From Streptomonospora wellingtoniae (GTDB lineage Bacteria > Actinomycetota > Actinomycetes > Streptosporangiales > Streptosporangiaceae): DNA of 64,000 bases. The position numbers and the translations under genes were made by a program. Location of the stretch: positions 124,001-188,000 of the forward strand of contig NZ_JAVREK010000009.1 in assembly GCF_031845375.1 (NCBI RefSeq), given 5' to 3'. Below the pieces are notes generated by a model. It searched no databases. It saw nothing but the letters and a program-made list of their open reading frames with translations, and was not told where the DNA came from. Below are positions 8,995 through 18,219 of this stretch, piece after piece (positions within the stretch are counted from its first letter, which is position 1; every line of letters starts with the position of its first letter).

Positions 8995-9885
8995 ATGGAC
9001 GCCCTGCCCGGCGAGCGGACGCTCGTGCTCGACGGCGGACTGGCCACGCGGCTGGAGGACCTCGGCTGCGACCTGGGCGACGACCTGTGGTCGGCGCGGC
9101 TGCTGCGCGACGACCCCGGCCTCCTCCGCCGCGCCCACCGCGACTTCTTCGCCGCCGGAGCCGACGTCGCCATCACCGCGTCCTACCAGGCCTCGGTCGC
9201 CGGGTTCGCCGCCCGCGGGATGAGCCGCGGCGAGGCACGCGTTTTGATCGCCAGCTCGACGGAACCGGCCCTCCAGGCCCGAGACGAGGCCGGCGGCGGG
9301 ATCGTCGCCGCCTCCGTCGGTCCCTACGGCGCCGCGCGCGCCGACGGATCGGAGTACACCGGCGACTACGGCCCGCGGGCGGGCACCGCCGACGCGCTGG
9401 CCGACTGGCACCGCGAACGCTGGCACCTGCTCGCCGAAAGCGGAGCCGACCTGCTCGCCTGCGAGACACTGCCCTCCTGCACCGAGGCGCTGGCCCTGCT
9501 GCGGCTGCTGGAGGAGACCCCCGGCGTGCTCGCCTGGTTCAGCTTCAGCTGCCGCGACGGTGAGCGCATCGGCGACGGCACGCCGCTGGCCGAGTGCGCC
9601 GCCCTGCTGGCCGGACACGAGCAGGTGGTGGCCGTGGGCGCCAACTGCACGGCGCCGCGCCACATCCCCGAGCTGATCGGACGAATCCGGGGCGTGCCAG
9701 CGGTCGCCTACCCCAACTCGGGCGAGACCTGGGACGCCGGCGCGCGCGCCTGGCGCGGCGTGCGCGACCCCGCGGCCTTCGGCGCGGCGGCCGGGGAGTG
9801 GCGGCGCGCCGGCGCCCGGCTGATCGGCGGATGCTGCCGCACCACGCCCGAGCACATCCGCCGGATTCGTGCGCACCTGGACTGA
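8995..9885 (+). CDS. mmuM: Homocysteine S-methyltransferase
   Basis: 296 residues. The start 'VLDGGLATRLE' and the zinc ligands Cys218 ('GANCTAP') and Cys280/Cys281 ('LIGGCCRTTPEHI') define the cobalamin-independent betaine/S-methylmethionine:homocysteine methyltransferase family, which makes methionine from homocysteine in the cytoplasm. 'ITASYQASVAGFAARG' and 'ACETLPSCTEA' also fit. S-methylmethionine is the usual donor of this short bacterial type. The spacing to a TACGCT -10-like box is short, so the transcript may be nearly leaderless. Confidence 0.92.
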   Translation: MDALPGERTLVLDGGLATRLEDLGCDLGDDLWSARLLRDDPGLLRRAHRDFFAAGADVAITASYQASVAGFAARGMSRGEARVLIASSTEPALQARDEAGGGIVAASVGPYGAARADGSEYTGDYGPRAGTADALADWHRERWHLLAESGADLLACETLPSCTEALALLRLLEETPGVLAWFSFSCRDGERIGDGTPLAECAALLAGHEQVVAVGANCTAPRHIPELIGRIRGVPAVAYPNSGETWDAGARAWRGVRDPAAFGAAAGEWRRAGARLIGGCCRTTPEHIRRIRAHLD

Positions 9886-10093
9886 GAGCCCGGCCGCCGC
9901 GGCGGGGTCTGCGCCGGGCCGCGCCGGTCGGGTCGCGGCGGCCTCCGCGTTGCGGACGGCTACCGGGCGCGGTGGTGGGTAGCGGGACCGCGCGAGGAAC
10001 GGCGCACGGGTGCCGCCCGCACGCGCACACCCGGAGCGGCGCGCGTCCGCGCTGCGCCCGGCCGCGGGCGCGACGACGAAAGGCAGGCCCGCC

Positions 10094-10729
10094 ATGGCCG
10101 ACATCGCCGTTTTCGGAGCGAGCGGGATGATCGGATCCCGCGTGGTCGACGAGGCTCTCGCACGCGGCCATCGGGTCACCGCTCTGGCCCGAGACCGCAC
10201 GCGGCTGCCCCACGAGGGCGAGCGGCTCACCGTCGCGGCCGCCGACGTGCTCGATCCGGGCGACGTGTCCTCTGCGGCGCGCGGCCAGGACGTCCTGGTC
10301 AGCGCCGTGGGCGGCGGCGACAGCAGACTCGTCGAGCCCTCGGCCCGAACGATCGTCGAGGTGCTGCGCTGTCTGGAGGACCGGCCCCGCTTCATCAGGG
10401 TCGGCGGCGCGGGGAGCCTGGAGGCCGCACCGGGCAAGCGAGTGTGGGACACTCCCGGGCTGCCCGAGGACGTCCTGGCGACCATGCACGCCCACGGCGA
10501 CGCCCTGGAGTTCCTGCACGGCGTCACCGACGTCAGCTGGACCGACATCAGTCCGCCGGCGGTGGTCGAGCCCGGCGAGCGCACCTGCGGCTACCGCACC
10601 GACACCCACCGGCTGGTCGCCGACGCCCGGGGCACCAGCCGCATCAGCGCCGAGGACTACGCCGTGGCGCTCCTCGACGAGATCGAGTCGCCCCGGCACA
10701 TCGACGAGCGCTTCACCGTGGGCCACTGA
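10094..10729 (+). CDS. NAD(P)-binding NmrA/YwnB-like protein
   Basis: 211 residues from ATG 10094. The nucleotide-binding motif 'VFGASGMIGSRVVDEALARG' begins at residue 5; 'ADVLDPGDVSSAARGQDVLVSAVGG' region and 'FIRVGGAGSLE' follow the atypical short-chain dehydrogenase (extended SDR) pattern. The usual YxxxK catalytic pair is not obvious, so it could be a redox sensor or flavin/NADPH reductase rather than a dehydrogenase. The 208-bp upstream gap is GC-rich with no clear promoter. Confidence 0.8.
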   Translation: MADIAVFGASGMIGSRVVDEALARGHRVTALARDRTRLPHEGERLTVAAADVLDPGDVSSAARGQDVLVSAVGGGDSRLVEPSARTIVEVLRCLEDRPRFIRVGGAGSLEAAPGKRVWDTPGLPEDVLATMHAHGDALEFLHGVTDVSWTDISPPAVVEPGERTCGYRTDTHRLVADARGTSRISAEDYAVALLDEIESPRHIDERFTVGH

Positions 10730-10791
10730 GCGTCCCGGCGCCGCCCGGCCGGCGGAGCCTGCACAGCGGAGACGTCAGGGAGGAGGCCGCC

Positions 10792-11444
10792 ATGGCCGCC
10801 GAACACGGGAAGGACATCGCACGACGGGTGATCACGGAGGCAGGGGGCACGATGGCCCGGGAGGCCGGTATCCGCCTGCGGGACCGCCCCGCGCCGCTCT
10901 GGCAGCTGCTGGTGCTCGCCAACCTGGCCTCGGCGCGCATCTCCGTCGGCATCGCCGCGGCCGGCGCGCGGGAGCTGAACGGGGCGGGCGGCAGCACGCC
11001 CGACGGCATGTCCGCGCTCACCTGGCAGCAGCGCGTGGACGCGCTGGGGCGCGGCAGCTACGTCCGCTACGACGAGAGCACCGCGACCCGGTTGGGCGAC
11101 TGCGCCGACCTCGCACGCGAGCGCTACGGCGGCGACCTGCGCCGGCTCGCCGAGGAGGCGCAGGGGCGCCGCACGCACCTGGCCGAGGCGCTGCGGGAGT
11201 CAAGGGGGTAGGCCCGGCGGGCTCCGACATCTTCTGCCGCGAGGTGCAGCATGTGTGGCCGTGGCTGCGGCCCTACGCCGACAAGCTCGTGCGCAAGGGC
11301 GCCTCTCGCGTCGGGCTGCCCGGCGGTGGCGACGCGCTGGCCGAGCTGGTCGGCGGCGACGAGCTGGCCTCCCTCTGCGCCGGCCTGGTGCGCGTGGCCC
11401 GTCGCGACGACCTGGCCGAGCTGGTGGCGCAGCAACCGACCTGA
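10792..11444 (+). pseudogene. Endonuclease-like helix-hairpin-helix protein, frameshifted
   Basis: The first frame (ATG 10792, AGGAGG upstream) reads 139 residues: 'IRLRDRPAPLWQLLVLANLASARIS' region and 'WQQRVDALGRGSYVRYDE', then stops at TAG 11209-11211. The next frame continues the same protein without a gap, 'KGVGPAGSDIFCREV', a helix-hairpin-helix loop, followed by 'VGLPGGGDALAELVGGDEL' to TGA 11444. One base is missing between GAG (11197-11199) and AAG (11202). With one base restored it would be a ~217-residue endonuclease III-like protein of a family common in actinomycetes. A recent mutation or an assembly error both explain it. Confidence 0.78.
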
Positions 11445-11545
11445 CCCGCCCCGGCACCGCCCCGGCGTCCGGCGCGGGGGCCTGCGCCGTCCGGCCGCGG
11501 CGGTGCCGCGAGGGGATTGTCGGCGGTGCGGCGTAGCGTGGAGGC

Positions 11546-11827
11546 ATGTGCCGCAACATCCGCCGCCTGTACAACTACGAACCGCCCGCCGCCGAGTCCG
11601 AGGTCCGCGAGGCCGCGCTGCAGTACGTGCGCAAGATCAGCGGCAGCACGCACCCGTCGGCCGCCAACCGCGAGGCGTTCGACCGCGCCGTCGAGGCGGT
11701 GGCCGCCGCCACCGGGGAGCTGCTGGGGTCGCTGACCACCACCGCGGCGCCGCGCTCACGCGAGGAGGACGCCGCCCGGGCCCGAGAGCGCGCCCAAGCC
11801 CGCTACGGAGGTGCCGCGTCGGCGTGA
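11546..11827 (+). CDS. DUF2277 domain protein
   Basis: 93 residues beginning 'MCRNIRRLYNYEPPA', continuing 'EVREAALQYVRKISG' and 'NREAFDRAVEAVAAAT', the complete DUF2277 signature. It is a small soluble protein of unknown function. Length equals the family's usual 85-95 residues. It stands alone, with a short upstream region and no clear ribosome site beyond GTGGAGG. Confidence 0.88.
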   Translation: MCRNIRRLYNYEPPAAESEVREAALQYVRKISGSTHPSAANREAFDRAVEAVAAATGELLGSLTTTAAPRSREEDAARARERAQARYGGAASA

Positions 11828-12039
11828 GCCCTGCCGCCGTCCTGCGGCCGCCGCACGGGCGGCCGCGGGGGAGACGGGAGGCACCCGGGACCGCCGCCGG
11901 CCCGGGGCCCGTCCGCGCACGGCCCGCACGGTAGGCCGCAGGGGCCGCTGCGGCGGGGCCCGCCGGGGCGTCGCCGCCGTACCGGCGCGTGCCGGGCCGT
12001 CCTCGCGGGAGCCCCTGCCGCACGCGGCGGGCGCTCCGC

Positions 12040-13248
12040 TCACCACCGCACGTCGAGGCGGTCGGGGGAGCGGTGGATCATGGTGGGAAGCATGCTGATC
12101 CGCGCGTCCGGGTCGAGCCGCGCGCCGGGCAGCCGCCGGGTCAGCTCGTGCAGGACGGCGGTCAGCTGCGCGCGGGCCAGGCGTGCGCCCGGGCAGGCGT
12201 GGACACCGTGGCCGAATCCCAGGTGGCGCTGCGGCCGGCGGGTGATGTCCAAGCGGTCGGGCTGCGGGAACCGCGCGGGGTCGCGGTTGGCCGCACCGAA
12301 GGACACGAACAGGACGGCGCCCTCCGGCAGCGTCGTGCCGCCCAGGGCCGTCTCGCGCACGGCCCGGCGGCGGAACCCCTGGATGGGGGAGTCGAAGCGG
12401 GCGCACTCCTCGACCGCGTCGGGGATCAGCCCGGGGTCCTCGCACAACGCCTCCCACTGCTCGCGCCGGCGCAGCAGGTGCAGCAGCGTCGAGGCCATCA
12501 GCGCGCTCGTGGTCAGGTGCCCGGCCAGCAGCATGTTCTGCAGCGAGGAGACGCATTCGCCGCTCTGCTCGCGGGTGAGCTCGCCGGCCTCGGGCGCCAG
12601 CGCCTGGACGAAGACCGTGATGAGGTCGTCGCGGGGCTCGGCCCGGCGGCTGCGCACGTATCCGTCCATCCGGCGCTGAAGCCGCGCGATCTCCTCGGCG
12701 GCCGCGACCTGGTCGCCGCTGTCCAAGGGGCGCAACGCCAGGTCGGTCGCGAGGTAGCCGCCGCGCACGACCGCCGGGACGTCGCCGGGGTCCAGGCCCG
12801 TCAGGTGCCCGATCACCTCGCCGGGAAGCACCCGCGCGAGCCGCTCCACCAGATCGGCGCCCCCGTCGGCGGCGAGGCCGTCCACGAGGTCTGCGGCGCG
12901 CCGGCGGATGAAGTCCTGGGCCGCATCGACGCGGGCGGCCGAGAGGCCGCGCGTGTGCGGTGCGCGGTAGCGGCGGTGCGCCGGTCCGTCGGAGGAGAGG
13001 ACCACGCCGCCGGCCCCTGCGCCCTCGGCCAGCGCCGCTCGCGCCTCGGGCCCGGGGACGGCGTCGGGGCGCAGCGCTCCCGCCGAGGAGAGGTCGTCGG
13101 GGCGGGCCAGCGCCTCGCGGACGTCTGCGTAGCGCGCCACCAGCCACGCGTCCAGTTCGGGGACGAAGGTGAGCCCCGGCTCCCGGCGGGCTCGGGAGTA
13201 GTGGGGGTAGGGGTCGCGCTGAAAGGCGTCGAGCGCGGCGAAGTCCAT
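12040..13248 (-). CDS. Cytochrome P450 with altered I-helix acid
   Basis: 402 residues, a soluble class I bacterial P450. The haem-thiolate motif is 'FGHGVHACPGARLA' with Cys352; the ExxR pair is Glu281/Arg284; the I-helix reads AGHLTT (242-247). The usual acidic residue before the conserved Thr is Leu245, which should affect proton delivery. Substrate unknown. No ferredoxin or ferredoxin reductase gene lies next to it. It is divergent from the ABC-transporter operon across 220 bp. Start at ATG 13248, behind AAGGAGAC. Confidence 0.92.
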   Translation of the reverse strand: MDFAALDAFQRDPYPHYSRARREPGLTFVPELDAWLVARYADVREALARPDDLSSAGALRPDAVPGPEARAALAEGAGAGGVVLSSDGPAHRRYRAPHTRGLSAARVDAAQDFIRRRAADLVDGLAADGGADLVERLARVLPGEVIGHLTGLDPGDVPAVVRGGYLATDLALRPLDSGDQVAAAEEIARLQRRMDGYVRSRRAEPRDDLITVFVQALAPEAGELTREQSGECVSSLQNMLLAGHLTTSALMASTLLHLLRRREQWEALCEDPGLIPDAVEECARFDSPIQGFRRRAVRETALGGTTLPEGAVLFVSFGAANRDPARFPQPDRLDITRRPQRHLGFGHGVHACPGARLARAQLTAVLHELTRRLPGARLDPDARISMLPTMIHRSPDRLDVRW

Positions 13249-13404
13249 GCGTCTCCTTGCGGGCGGCGGGCCGGGGGTCGGTTTCTCGCTGCGGCGATGA
13301 TGGCCGAGCCGGGCGGCCGCGACAAGCGCGCCCTCCTTTCGGCGGCGCGCATGCGCCGTCGAACACCGCAGGAGACCCCGTCCACCTGCAGGTTCTCGTA
13401 CACC

Positions 13405-13434
13405 TTGGCAATTATGTAGTAGGAGTGCTATAAA
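13405..13434 (+). promoter_or_regulatory. Sigma70-type promoter of the ABC-transporter operon
   Basis: TTGGCA (13405-13410), an 18-bp spacer and TATAAA (13429-13434), followed by A/T-rich DNA up to the ABC ATPase start at 13469. It is one of the clearest housekeeping-type promoters here. Confidence 0.6.
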
Positions 13435-13468
13435 AAGTAGTCGTTCGTATATGAGAGATAGGAGCTAT

Positions 13469-14434
13469 ATGGCCATGGTGGACGAGGACACGCGCGTCGA
13501 GGCGGCGTCCGACATCCCTGACGGCGCCGCCATCGAGGTGTCGGGACTGCGGATGCGCTACGGCGACACCGACGTGCTCTCGGGGGTGGACCTGCGCGCC
13601 CGCCGCGGCGAGGTCGTGGTGCTGCTGGGGCCCAACGGCGCGGGCAAGACCACCACAGTGGAGATCCTGGAGGGGTTCCGGGCTCGCTCGGCCGGGGAGG
13701 CGGCCGTGCTGGGCGCCGACCCCGCCGCCGGCGACGAGCGCTGGCGCGCGCGGCTGGGCGTGGTGATGCAGTCCTGGCGCGACCACGGCCGCTGGCGCGT
13801 CGACGAGCTGCTCGCGCACGTCGCCCGCTTCTACGCCCCCTACTCCGAGCCCGGCCGGCCCCGGCCGCGCCCCGTCGGCGAGCTGCTGGAGACCGTCGGG
13901 CTGACCGACTGCGCCCGCCGCAGGGTCAACGCCCTCTCCGGCGGCCAGCGGCGCCGCCTCGACGTCGCCATCGGCATCGTCGGCCGCCCCGAGGTGCTGT
14001 TCCTGGACGAGCCCACCGCCGGATTCGACCCCGAAGCCCGCCGCGACTTCCACGACCTGGTCCACGGCCTGGCCGACGAGAACACCACGGTGCTGTTGAC
14101 CACCCACGACCTCGACGAGGCCGAGAAGCTGGCCGACCGCATCCTCGTCCTGGCCGGCGGCCGAGTGGTGGCCGAGGGGACCGCCGATCAGCTCGCCGCC
14201 CAGGTGCCCGCCGACGCCGAGGTCAAATGGACCCGCGGCGGGCAGCGGTTCGTGCACTCCACCCCCGACGCCACCGCATTCCTGCGCGGACTGCTGGCCG
14301 ATGCCGGCGACGAGGTCGCCAGCATCGAAGTGCGCCGCGCCAGCCTGGAGGACGCCTACATGACACTGGTACACCGCCACGAGACCGGCGACGCCCGCGC
14401 GGCCGCCTCGGCGTTCGCGGAGGAGGTCCGATGA
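13469..14434 (+). CDS. ABC transporter ATP-binding protein
   Basis: About 321 residues; ATG 13469 or 13475 both fit the AGGAG at 13460-13464. Walker A is GPNGAGKTT, the signature is LSGGQRRRLD, and Walker B is 'VLFLDEPTAGFDPEARR'. The C-terminal extension ('EGTADQLAAQVPADAEVKW') is typical of DrrA/daunorubicin-type exporter ATPases. It energises the permease encoded immediately downstream (ATGA overlap) at the cytoplasmic membrane. The XRE regulator at the end of the operon likely controls it. Substrate unknown; drug or lipid export is the usual role of the family. Confidence 0.92.
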   Translation: MAMVDEDTRVEAASDIPDGAAIEVSGLRMRYGDTDVLSGVDLRARRGEVVVLLGPNGAGKTTTVEILEGFRARSAGEAAVLGADPAAGDERWRARLGVVMQSWRDHGRWRVDELLAHVARFYAPYSEPGRPRPRPVGELLETVGLTDCARRRVNALSGGQRRRLDVAIGIVGRPEVLFLDEPTAGFDPEARRDFHDLVHGLADENTTVLLTTHDLDEAEKLADRILVLAGGRVVAEGTADQLAAQVPADAEVKWTRGGQRFVHSTPDATAFLRGLLADAGDEVASIEVRRASLEDAYMTLVHRHETGDARAAASAFAEEVR

Positions 14435-15285
14435 ACACCCCCGCCATGACCGCCCTCCGCGCCGGGCTCACCCGGGGCGTGACGGAGTTTCGCCACACAT
14501 TGACCAGCAAGGACGACCTGTTCAGCCACTTCGGCATGATCATCGTCTTCGTGGCGGTGTCGCTGCTGATGCGCGGTCAGCACGTCGACGGAACCGATGT
14601 GCCCATCGCCAACATGTGGATGCCGGGCCTGATGGGCCTGACCGTGAGCATCAGCGGCCTGCTGACCGTCGCCTCGGTGCTGGCCACCGAGCGCGAGGAC
14701 GGCACGCTGCTGCGGGCCAAGGCCGTGCCCAAGGGGATGGTCGGCTACCTGGTGGGCAAGGCGGTGCATATCGTGCTGGTTACGGCCGCGCTCGTCGCCG
14801 TGCTGGTCGCCCTGGCGGTGGTGCTCCTCGACGACTTCACCATGGGCGGCCCCCTCGGCTGGGCGACGGTCGCCTGGGTCACGGTCCTGGGGCTGCTCGC
14901 GACGGCTCCCCTGGGGGCGATCGCGGGCTCGCTCATCACCAACCCGCGGGCGGTGATGTCGGTGCTCATGCTCCCGTTCATGGCGGTGATGGGCGTCTCC
15001 GGCGTCTTCTACCAGGCCGGCTCGCTGCCCGAGTGGATGCAGTGGATCGCCCAGGCTCTGCCGCTGTACTGGATCGCGCTGGGTATGCGCTCGGCGTTCC
15101 TGCCCGACTCGATGCTGGCCGTGGAGATCGTGCAGTCGTGGCGCTTGGACCAGGCAGCCCTGGTGCTCGCCGCGTGGGCCGTCGCGGGGTTCCTGGTGGC
15201 CGTGCCCGTCCTGCGCCGCATGGCCCGGCGCCAGTCCGGTGCCCGCGTCGAAGCCGGCCGCCGGAGGGCGATGCAGCGTGGCTGA
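14431..15285 (+). CDS. ABC-2 type transporter permease
   Basis: 284 residues; its ATG overlaps the ATPase stop (ATGA), implying translational coupling. About six membrane segments are seen: one near residues 36-50, a pair around 66-85, 'HIVLVTAALVAVLVALAVVLL', and three more before the basic C-terminus. The ABC-2 signature region 'LPFMAVMGVSGVFYQAGSLPEWM' lies near residue 180-200. It forms the channel of an exporter with the preceding ATPase. Confidence 0.9.
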   Translation: MNTPAMTALRAGLTRGVTEFRHTLTSKDDLFSHFGMIIVFVAVSLLMRGQHVDGTDVPIANMWMPGLMGLTVSISGLLTVASVLATEREDGTLLRAKAVPKGMVGYLVGKAVHIVLVTAALVAVLVALAVVLLDDFTMGGPLGWATVAWVTVLGLLATAPLGAIAGSLITNPRAVMSVLMLPFMAVMGVSGVFYQAGSLPEWMQWIAQALPLYWIALGMRSAFLPDSMLAVEIVQSWRLDQAALVLAAWAVAGFLVAVPVLRRMARRQSGARVEAGRRRAMQRG

Positions 15286-15664
15286 GGTGCGCGGAGCCGA
15301 GGATTCCCCGGTGTCGGGGACCGAGGAGGAGCGGGTCGCAGAGGAGGCGGGCACCGCCGAAGAGGCCCCCGGCCGCCGCTCCGGACGGCGCAGCGGCGGC
15401 GGAGGGCGCCCCGGCGGCGGCGCCGGCGGGGGAGGGGCCGAGTCCGAGCGGATCCACAACCGCATCGCGGTCCTGCGCGCCGAACGCGGCGTCTCGCGCC
15501 GCCGGCTCGCCGACGCACTGGGCGTGCACTACCAGACCGTGGGCTACCTGGAGCGCGGCGAGTACAACCCCAGCCTCCACCTGGCGCTGCGCCTCGCGAA
15601 GTACTTCGAGGTCCCCGTCGAGGTCGTGTTCTCCACCGAACCCTTCCCCCGCATCGGAGGCTGA
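15278..15664 (+). CDS. XRE-family HTH regulator with long disordered N-terminus
   Basis: 128 residues from GTG 15278, overlapping the permease stop and behind GGAGGG at 15263-15268. Residues about 1-60 are Glu-, Gly- and Arg-rich and look disordered; residues about 63-120 are an HTH_3 domain ('IAVLRAERGVSRRRLADALGV', 'YQTVGYLERGEYNPSL') with the usual tail 'FEVPVEVVFST'. Such short XRE proteins commonly close ABC-2 operons and autoregulate them. The promoter region 13405-13470 would be the natural target; no obvious operator is proven. Confidence 0.85.
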   Translation: MAEVRGAEDSPVSGTEEERVAEEAGTAEEAPGRRSGRRSGGGGRPGGGAGGGGAESERIHNRIAVLRAERGVSRRRLADALGVHYQTVGYLERGEYNPSLHLALRLAKYFEVPVEVVFSTEPFPRIGG

Positions 15665-15736
15665 CCCGGACCGCGCCGGGGGCCCGGACCTCCGGCGCGG
15701 CGCGCCCTCCGGCTCCGGACACGCCGCCGGCGCGGC

Positions 15737-17086
15737 CTAGGATTCCAGCAGGTCCTGGCCGATGTAGCCGCCGTTCCGCGCCGCCGGAGGCACCGCGAAC
15801 AGGGCGCTGCCCTCGTGGCGGGTGTACTCGTTGAGCGCGTCGCCCGCCTCGGCCAGGTTCTGCTGCACCGCGACGAACCCGCGGGCCGGGTCGGCCTGCC
15901 AGGCCATGAAGAGCAGGCCCGCGTCGCGGGTGCCGTCGCCGCGCCAGCCCTCGTCGAAGCTGTAGCCGCGCCGCAGCATGCGCGCGCCCAGGTTGTTCTG
16001 CGGGCTCGCCAGGCGGATGTGGGCGTGCTCGGGGATGCGGGGGCGGCCCTCGGCGTCCCTGGCAGTCAGGTCGACCTCGGCGCCGGCGCCTTGCTGGCCG
16101 AGCGGGGCGCCGGTGGGAAGGTCGCGACCGATCACGCGCTCGCGGTGGCCGGAGTCCTCGCCGAACCAGTCGTCCAGCAGCATCCGGATGCGGCGGACGA
16201 CCACGTAGCTGCCGCCCGCCATCCACGCCGGCCCGGCGGCCCGGCCCACCTGCACGGTCCTCTGCAGCAGCGAGCTTTCCCGCGCGGGGTTGTTGGTCCC
16301 GTCGATCTGGCCCATCAGGTTGCGGGGTGTGGCCCCCGGGTCCTCGGCGGCCGCGGCGGTGCGCCGGAACCCGCGCACCGCCCAGCGCACGCGCACCCGT
16401 GCGCCCGCCCGGCCCAGCAGGTGCTGCACGGCCGCGGCGGCCACGACCGGGTCCTCCGCGCCGACCTGCAGCAGCAGATCGCCGCCGCACCACTCCTGTT
16501 GCAGCGCGTCGGTGGAGAACGACGGGAGATCGGCCATCGCCTCGGGCCGGGCGTCCTGCAACCCGGCGGCCGCGAGCAGCGATCCGCCCAGGCCCGCGGT
16601 CACGCCCAGCGACGCCGGCAGCAGACCGGCCGAGGGAGCGCCGGGCAGCACGGCGGCCGGCCCCTCCTCGCGCAGCCGGTCGGCGGCAGCGGTCCACGCC
16701 CGCAGCACCTCCGCCGCCCGCTCGCGGGATTCCGCGGCCGAGCCGCCGCCCTCGCCTCCCCCGCCGGGCGAATCCGCCAGATCGAGTGCGAGCACGTGGG
16801 CGAAGGCGGGCGGCGTCCCGGTGATCCCGGGCTGGAGCCGACCGGGCCCGCTCGCGGGGGCGTGCGCACCGGACATCCGCAGCCGCGGCGCCGCCGCGGT
16901 ATCAGCGGCGGTGTCCGCGCGCGGCGCCAGCACCTCGCCGGCGCCCAGACCGGTCCCGGCACCGATGAGCGCGGCGGCACCCACGCGCGCCAGCAGCCCG
17001 CGCCGCGATACGCCGCCGGAGTGCGGTCCCTCCTTCGGCGCTCCCTGCGGCGTGCCGGTGTTGTGCCCGGACTCGCCTTCGCTCAT
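15737..17086 (-). CDS. Tat-exported Dyp-type peroxidase (EfeB/DtpA-like)
   Basis: 449 residues from ATG 17086. A twin-arginine signal 'SRRGLLARVGAAALIGAG' (27-44) exports the folded haem enzyme. The Dyp motif GxxDG is present in 'LMGQIDGTNNPARES'; further conserved blocks are 'HAHIRLASPQNN' and 'GLLFMAWQADPARGFVAVQQ'. These peroxidases oxidise dyes, or in EfeB complexes act on haem iron. The Sco gene immediately upstream on the same strand (85-bp gap) recalls the Sco/DtpA copper-linked locus known in Streptomyces lividans, so a role in copper-radical oxidase maturation or morphogenesis is plausible. Confidence 0.9.
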   Translation of the reverse strand: MSEGESGHNTGTPQGAPKEGPHSGGVSRRGLLARVGAAALIGAGTGLGAGEVLAPRADTAADTAAAPRLRMSGAHAPASGPGRLQPGITGTPPAFAHVLALDLADSPGGGGEGGGSAAESRERAAEVLRAWTAAADRLREEGPAAVLPGAPSAGLLPASLGVTAGLGGSLLAAAGLQDARPEAMADLPSFSTDALQQEWCGGDLLLQVGAEDPVVAAAAVQHLLGRAGARVRVRWAVRGFRRTAAAAEDPGATPRNLMGQIDGTNNPARESSLLQRTVQVGRAAGPAWMAGGSYVVVRRIRMLLDDWFGEDSGHRERVIGRDLPTGAPLGQQGAGAEVDLTARDAEGRPRIPEHAHIRLASPQNNLGARMLRRGYSFDEGWRGDGTRDAGLLFMAWQADPARGFVAVQQNLAEAGDALNEYTRHEGSALFAVPPAARNGGYIGQDLLES

Positions 17087-17170
17087 GGCCTGCCGTGCTC
17101 CTCGCCTACCGCCGTGCGTCTCCGCTGCCCGGTGCACCCCGCCACCGGTCCGCGCCGGGCGGCGGGAGAC

Positions 17171-17824
17171 TCACAGCCGCTCCTCGGCCAACCCGGGCAG
17201 CACGTCGCTCATCTTCCCGGGCGCGGTCCCCTCGTCGAAGAAGCCCACGGCGGCGCCCTCGCCGTCGAGCACGGCCACGCGGCCGCCGTGGCTGACCTGG
17301 TAGTCCCCGTCGGTCGTCTCCGGCTTCTCGACGGGGATGCCGTAGGCCCGGGCGGCCTCGACGACCTCGTCGATGGGTCCGCGAACGCCGGTGAACTCCG
17401 GGTTGAACGCGTTGAGCCAGGCGCGCAGCTGCACATCGGTGTCGCGCTCGGGATCGGTACTGACCATGACGACGTCGAAGTCCTCGGCGGCGCCGCCCAT
17501 CCGCTGCAGCGCGGCGTCGATGTCGGCCATGGTGGTGGGGCACACGTCCGGGCAGCTGGTGTAGCCGAAGTAGAGCAGCGTCAGACGGTCCCCGGCGACG
17601 TCGCCGAACGCCCACGGCTCGCCCCGTGCGGTGGAGAACTCGTACTGAGGCGCGGGCATCGCGGTCTCCGACACCTCCAGGAAGGGGCCCTCGCGCTGTT
17701 GGGTGCCCTGCTTGCCCTGCGCCTGCTGGCCTGTTCCGCAGCCCGCGACCGCGATCACGGCCGCCGCCGCGACCGCCGCCGCCCCGAGCCCGCAGCGGCG
17801 GACGCCGCCCTGCCGCTCGCTCAT
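17171..17824 (-). CDS. Sco1/SenC family copper chaperone lipoprotein
   Basis: 217 residues from ATG 17824. The N-terminus is a lipoprotein signal ending VAGC with Cys29 as the lipid anchor. The thioredoxin-like domain carries the copper-binding CPDVC (Cys91, Cys95) and the distal His179 ('DYQVSHGG'), the complete Sco ligand set. Sco proteins deliver Cu(I) to cytochrome oxidase CuA, or in Streptomyces to other cuproenzymes. It is first in a two-gene unit with the Dyp peroxidase. Confidence 0.92.
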   Translation of the reverse strand: MSERQGGVRRCGLGAAAVAAAAVIAVAGCGTGQQAQGKQGTQQREGPFLEVSETAMPAPQYEFSTARGEPWAFGDVAGDRLTLLYFGYTSCPDVCPTTMADIDAALQRMGGAAEDFDVVMVSTDPERDTDVQLRAWLNAFNPEFTGVRGPIDEVVEAARAYGIPVEKPETTDGDYQVSHGGRVAVLDGEGAAVGFFDEGTAPGKMSDVLPGLAEERL

Positions 17825-18219
17825 CTTCAGGTCCACTCCTCTACCGTCTGGCCTTGGACCGGCGCCGCGGGGCACACGCCGCACGCCCGGCGCCGCGGCA
17901 CCCGCGCATCCCGGCAGCTGGCCCGAAGCGCCGGATGAGCGCCGCACTCGCGCGCAGCGACCGGAGAAACCGCAGCCCAGCGGGTTCCGCCGATGCGGAT
18001 CCGCGGGCACGCACGTCTCGGAGCAGACGCTACCGCCGCCTTCGGGCACCCGTGATCCGGGGTCGGCCTCCTCCTCCCGGCGCAGCCGGGAGGTCCGCCG
18101 TGCAGGCCCGACACACCCGGCCTCGCGCCGCCGGCGGTGCTCACGGCGCGCTCGCGCCCGGCCGCCGGAGCCCAGGCCGCCGACTGGGTCCCGCTGCGCC
18201 CCGCCGCCTCCCGGGCGCG
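17825..18219. other. Intergenic region, 395 bp, one hairpin
   Basis: I see no supported gene. A perfect 9-bp stem with a gca loop (18073-18081 with 18085-18093) may terminate the DUF1697 transcript or lie in the Sco leader. Very GC-rich elsewhere. Confidence 0.5.
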
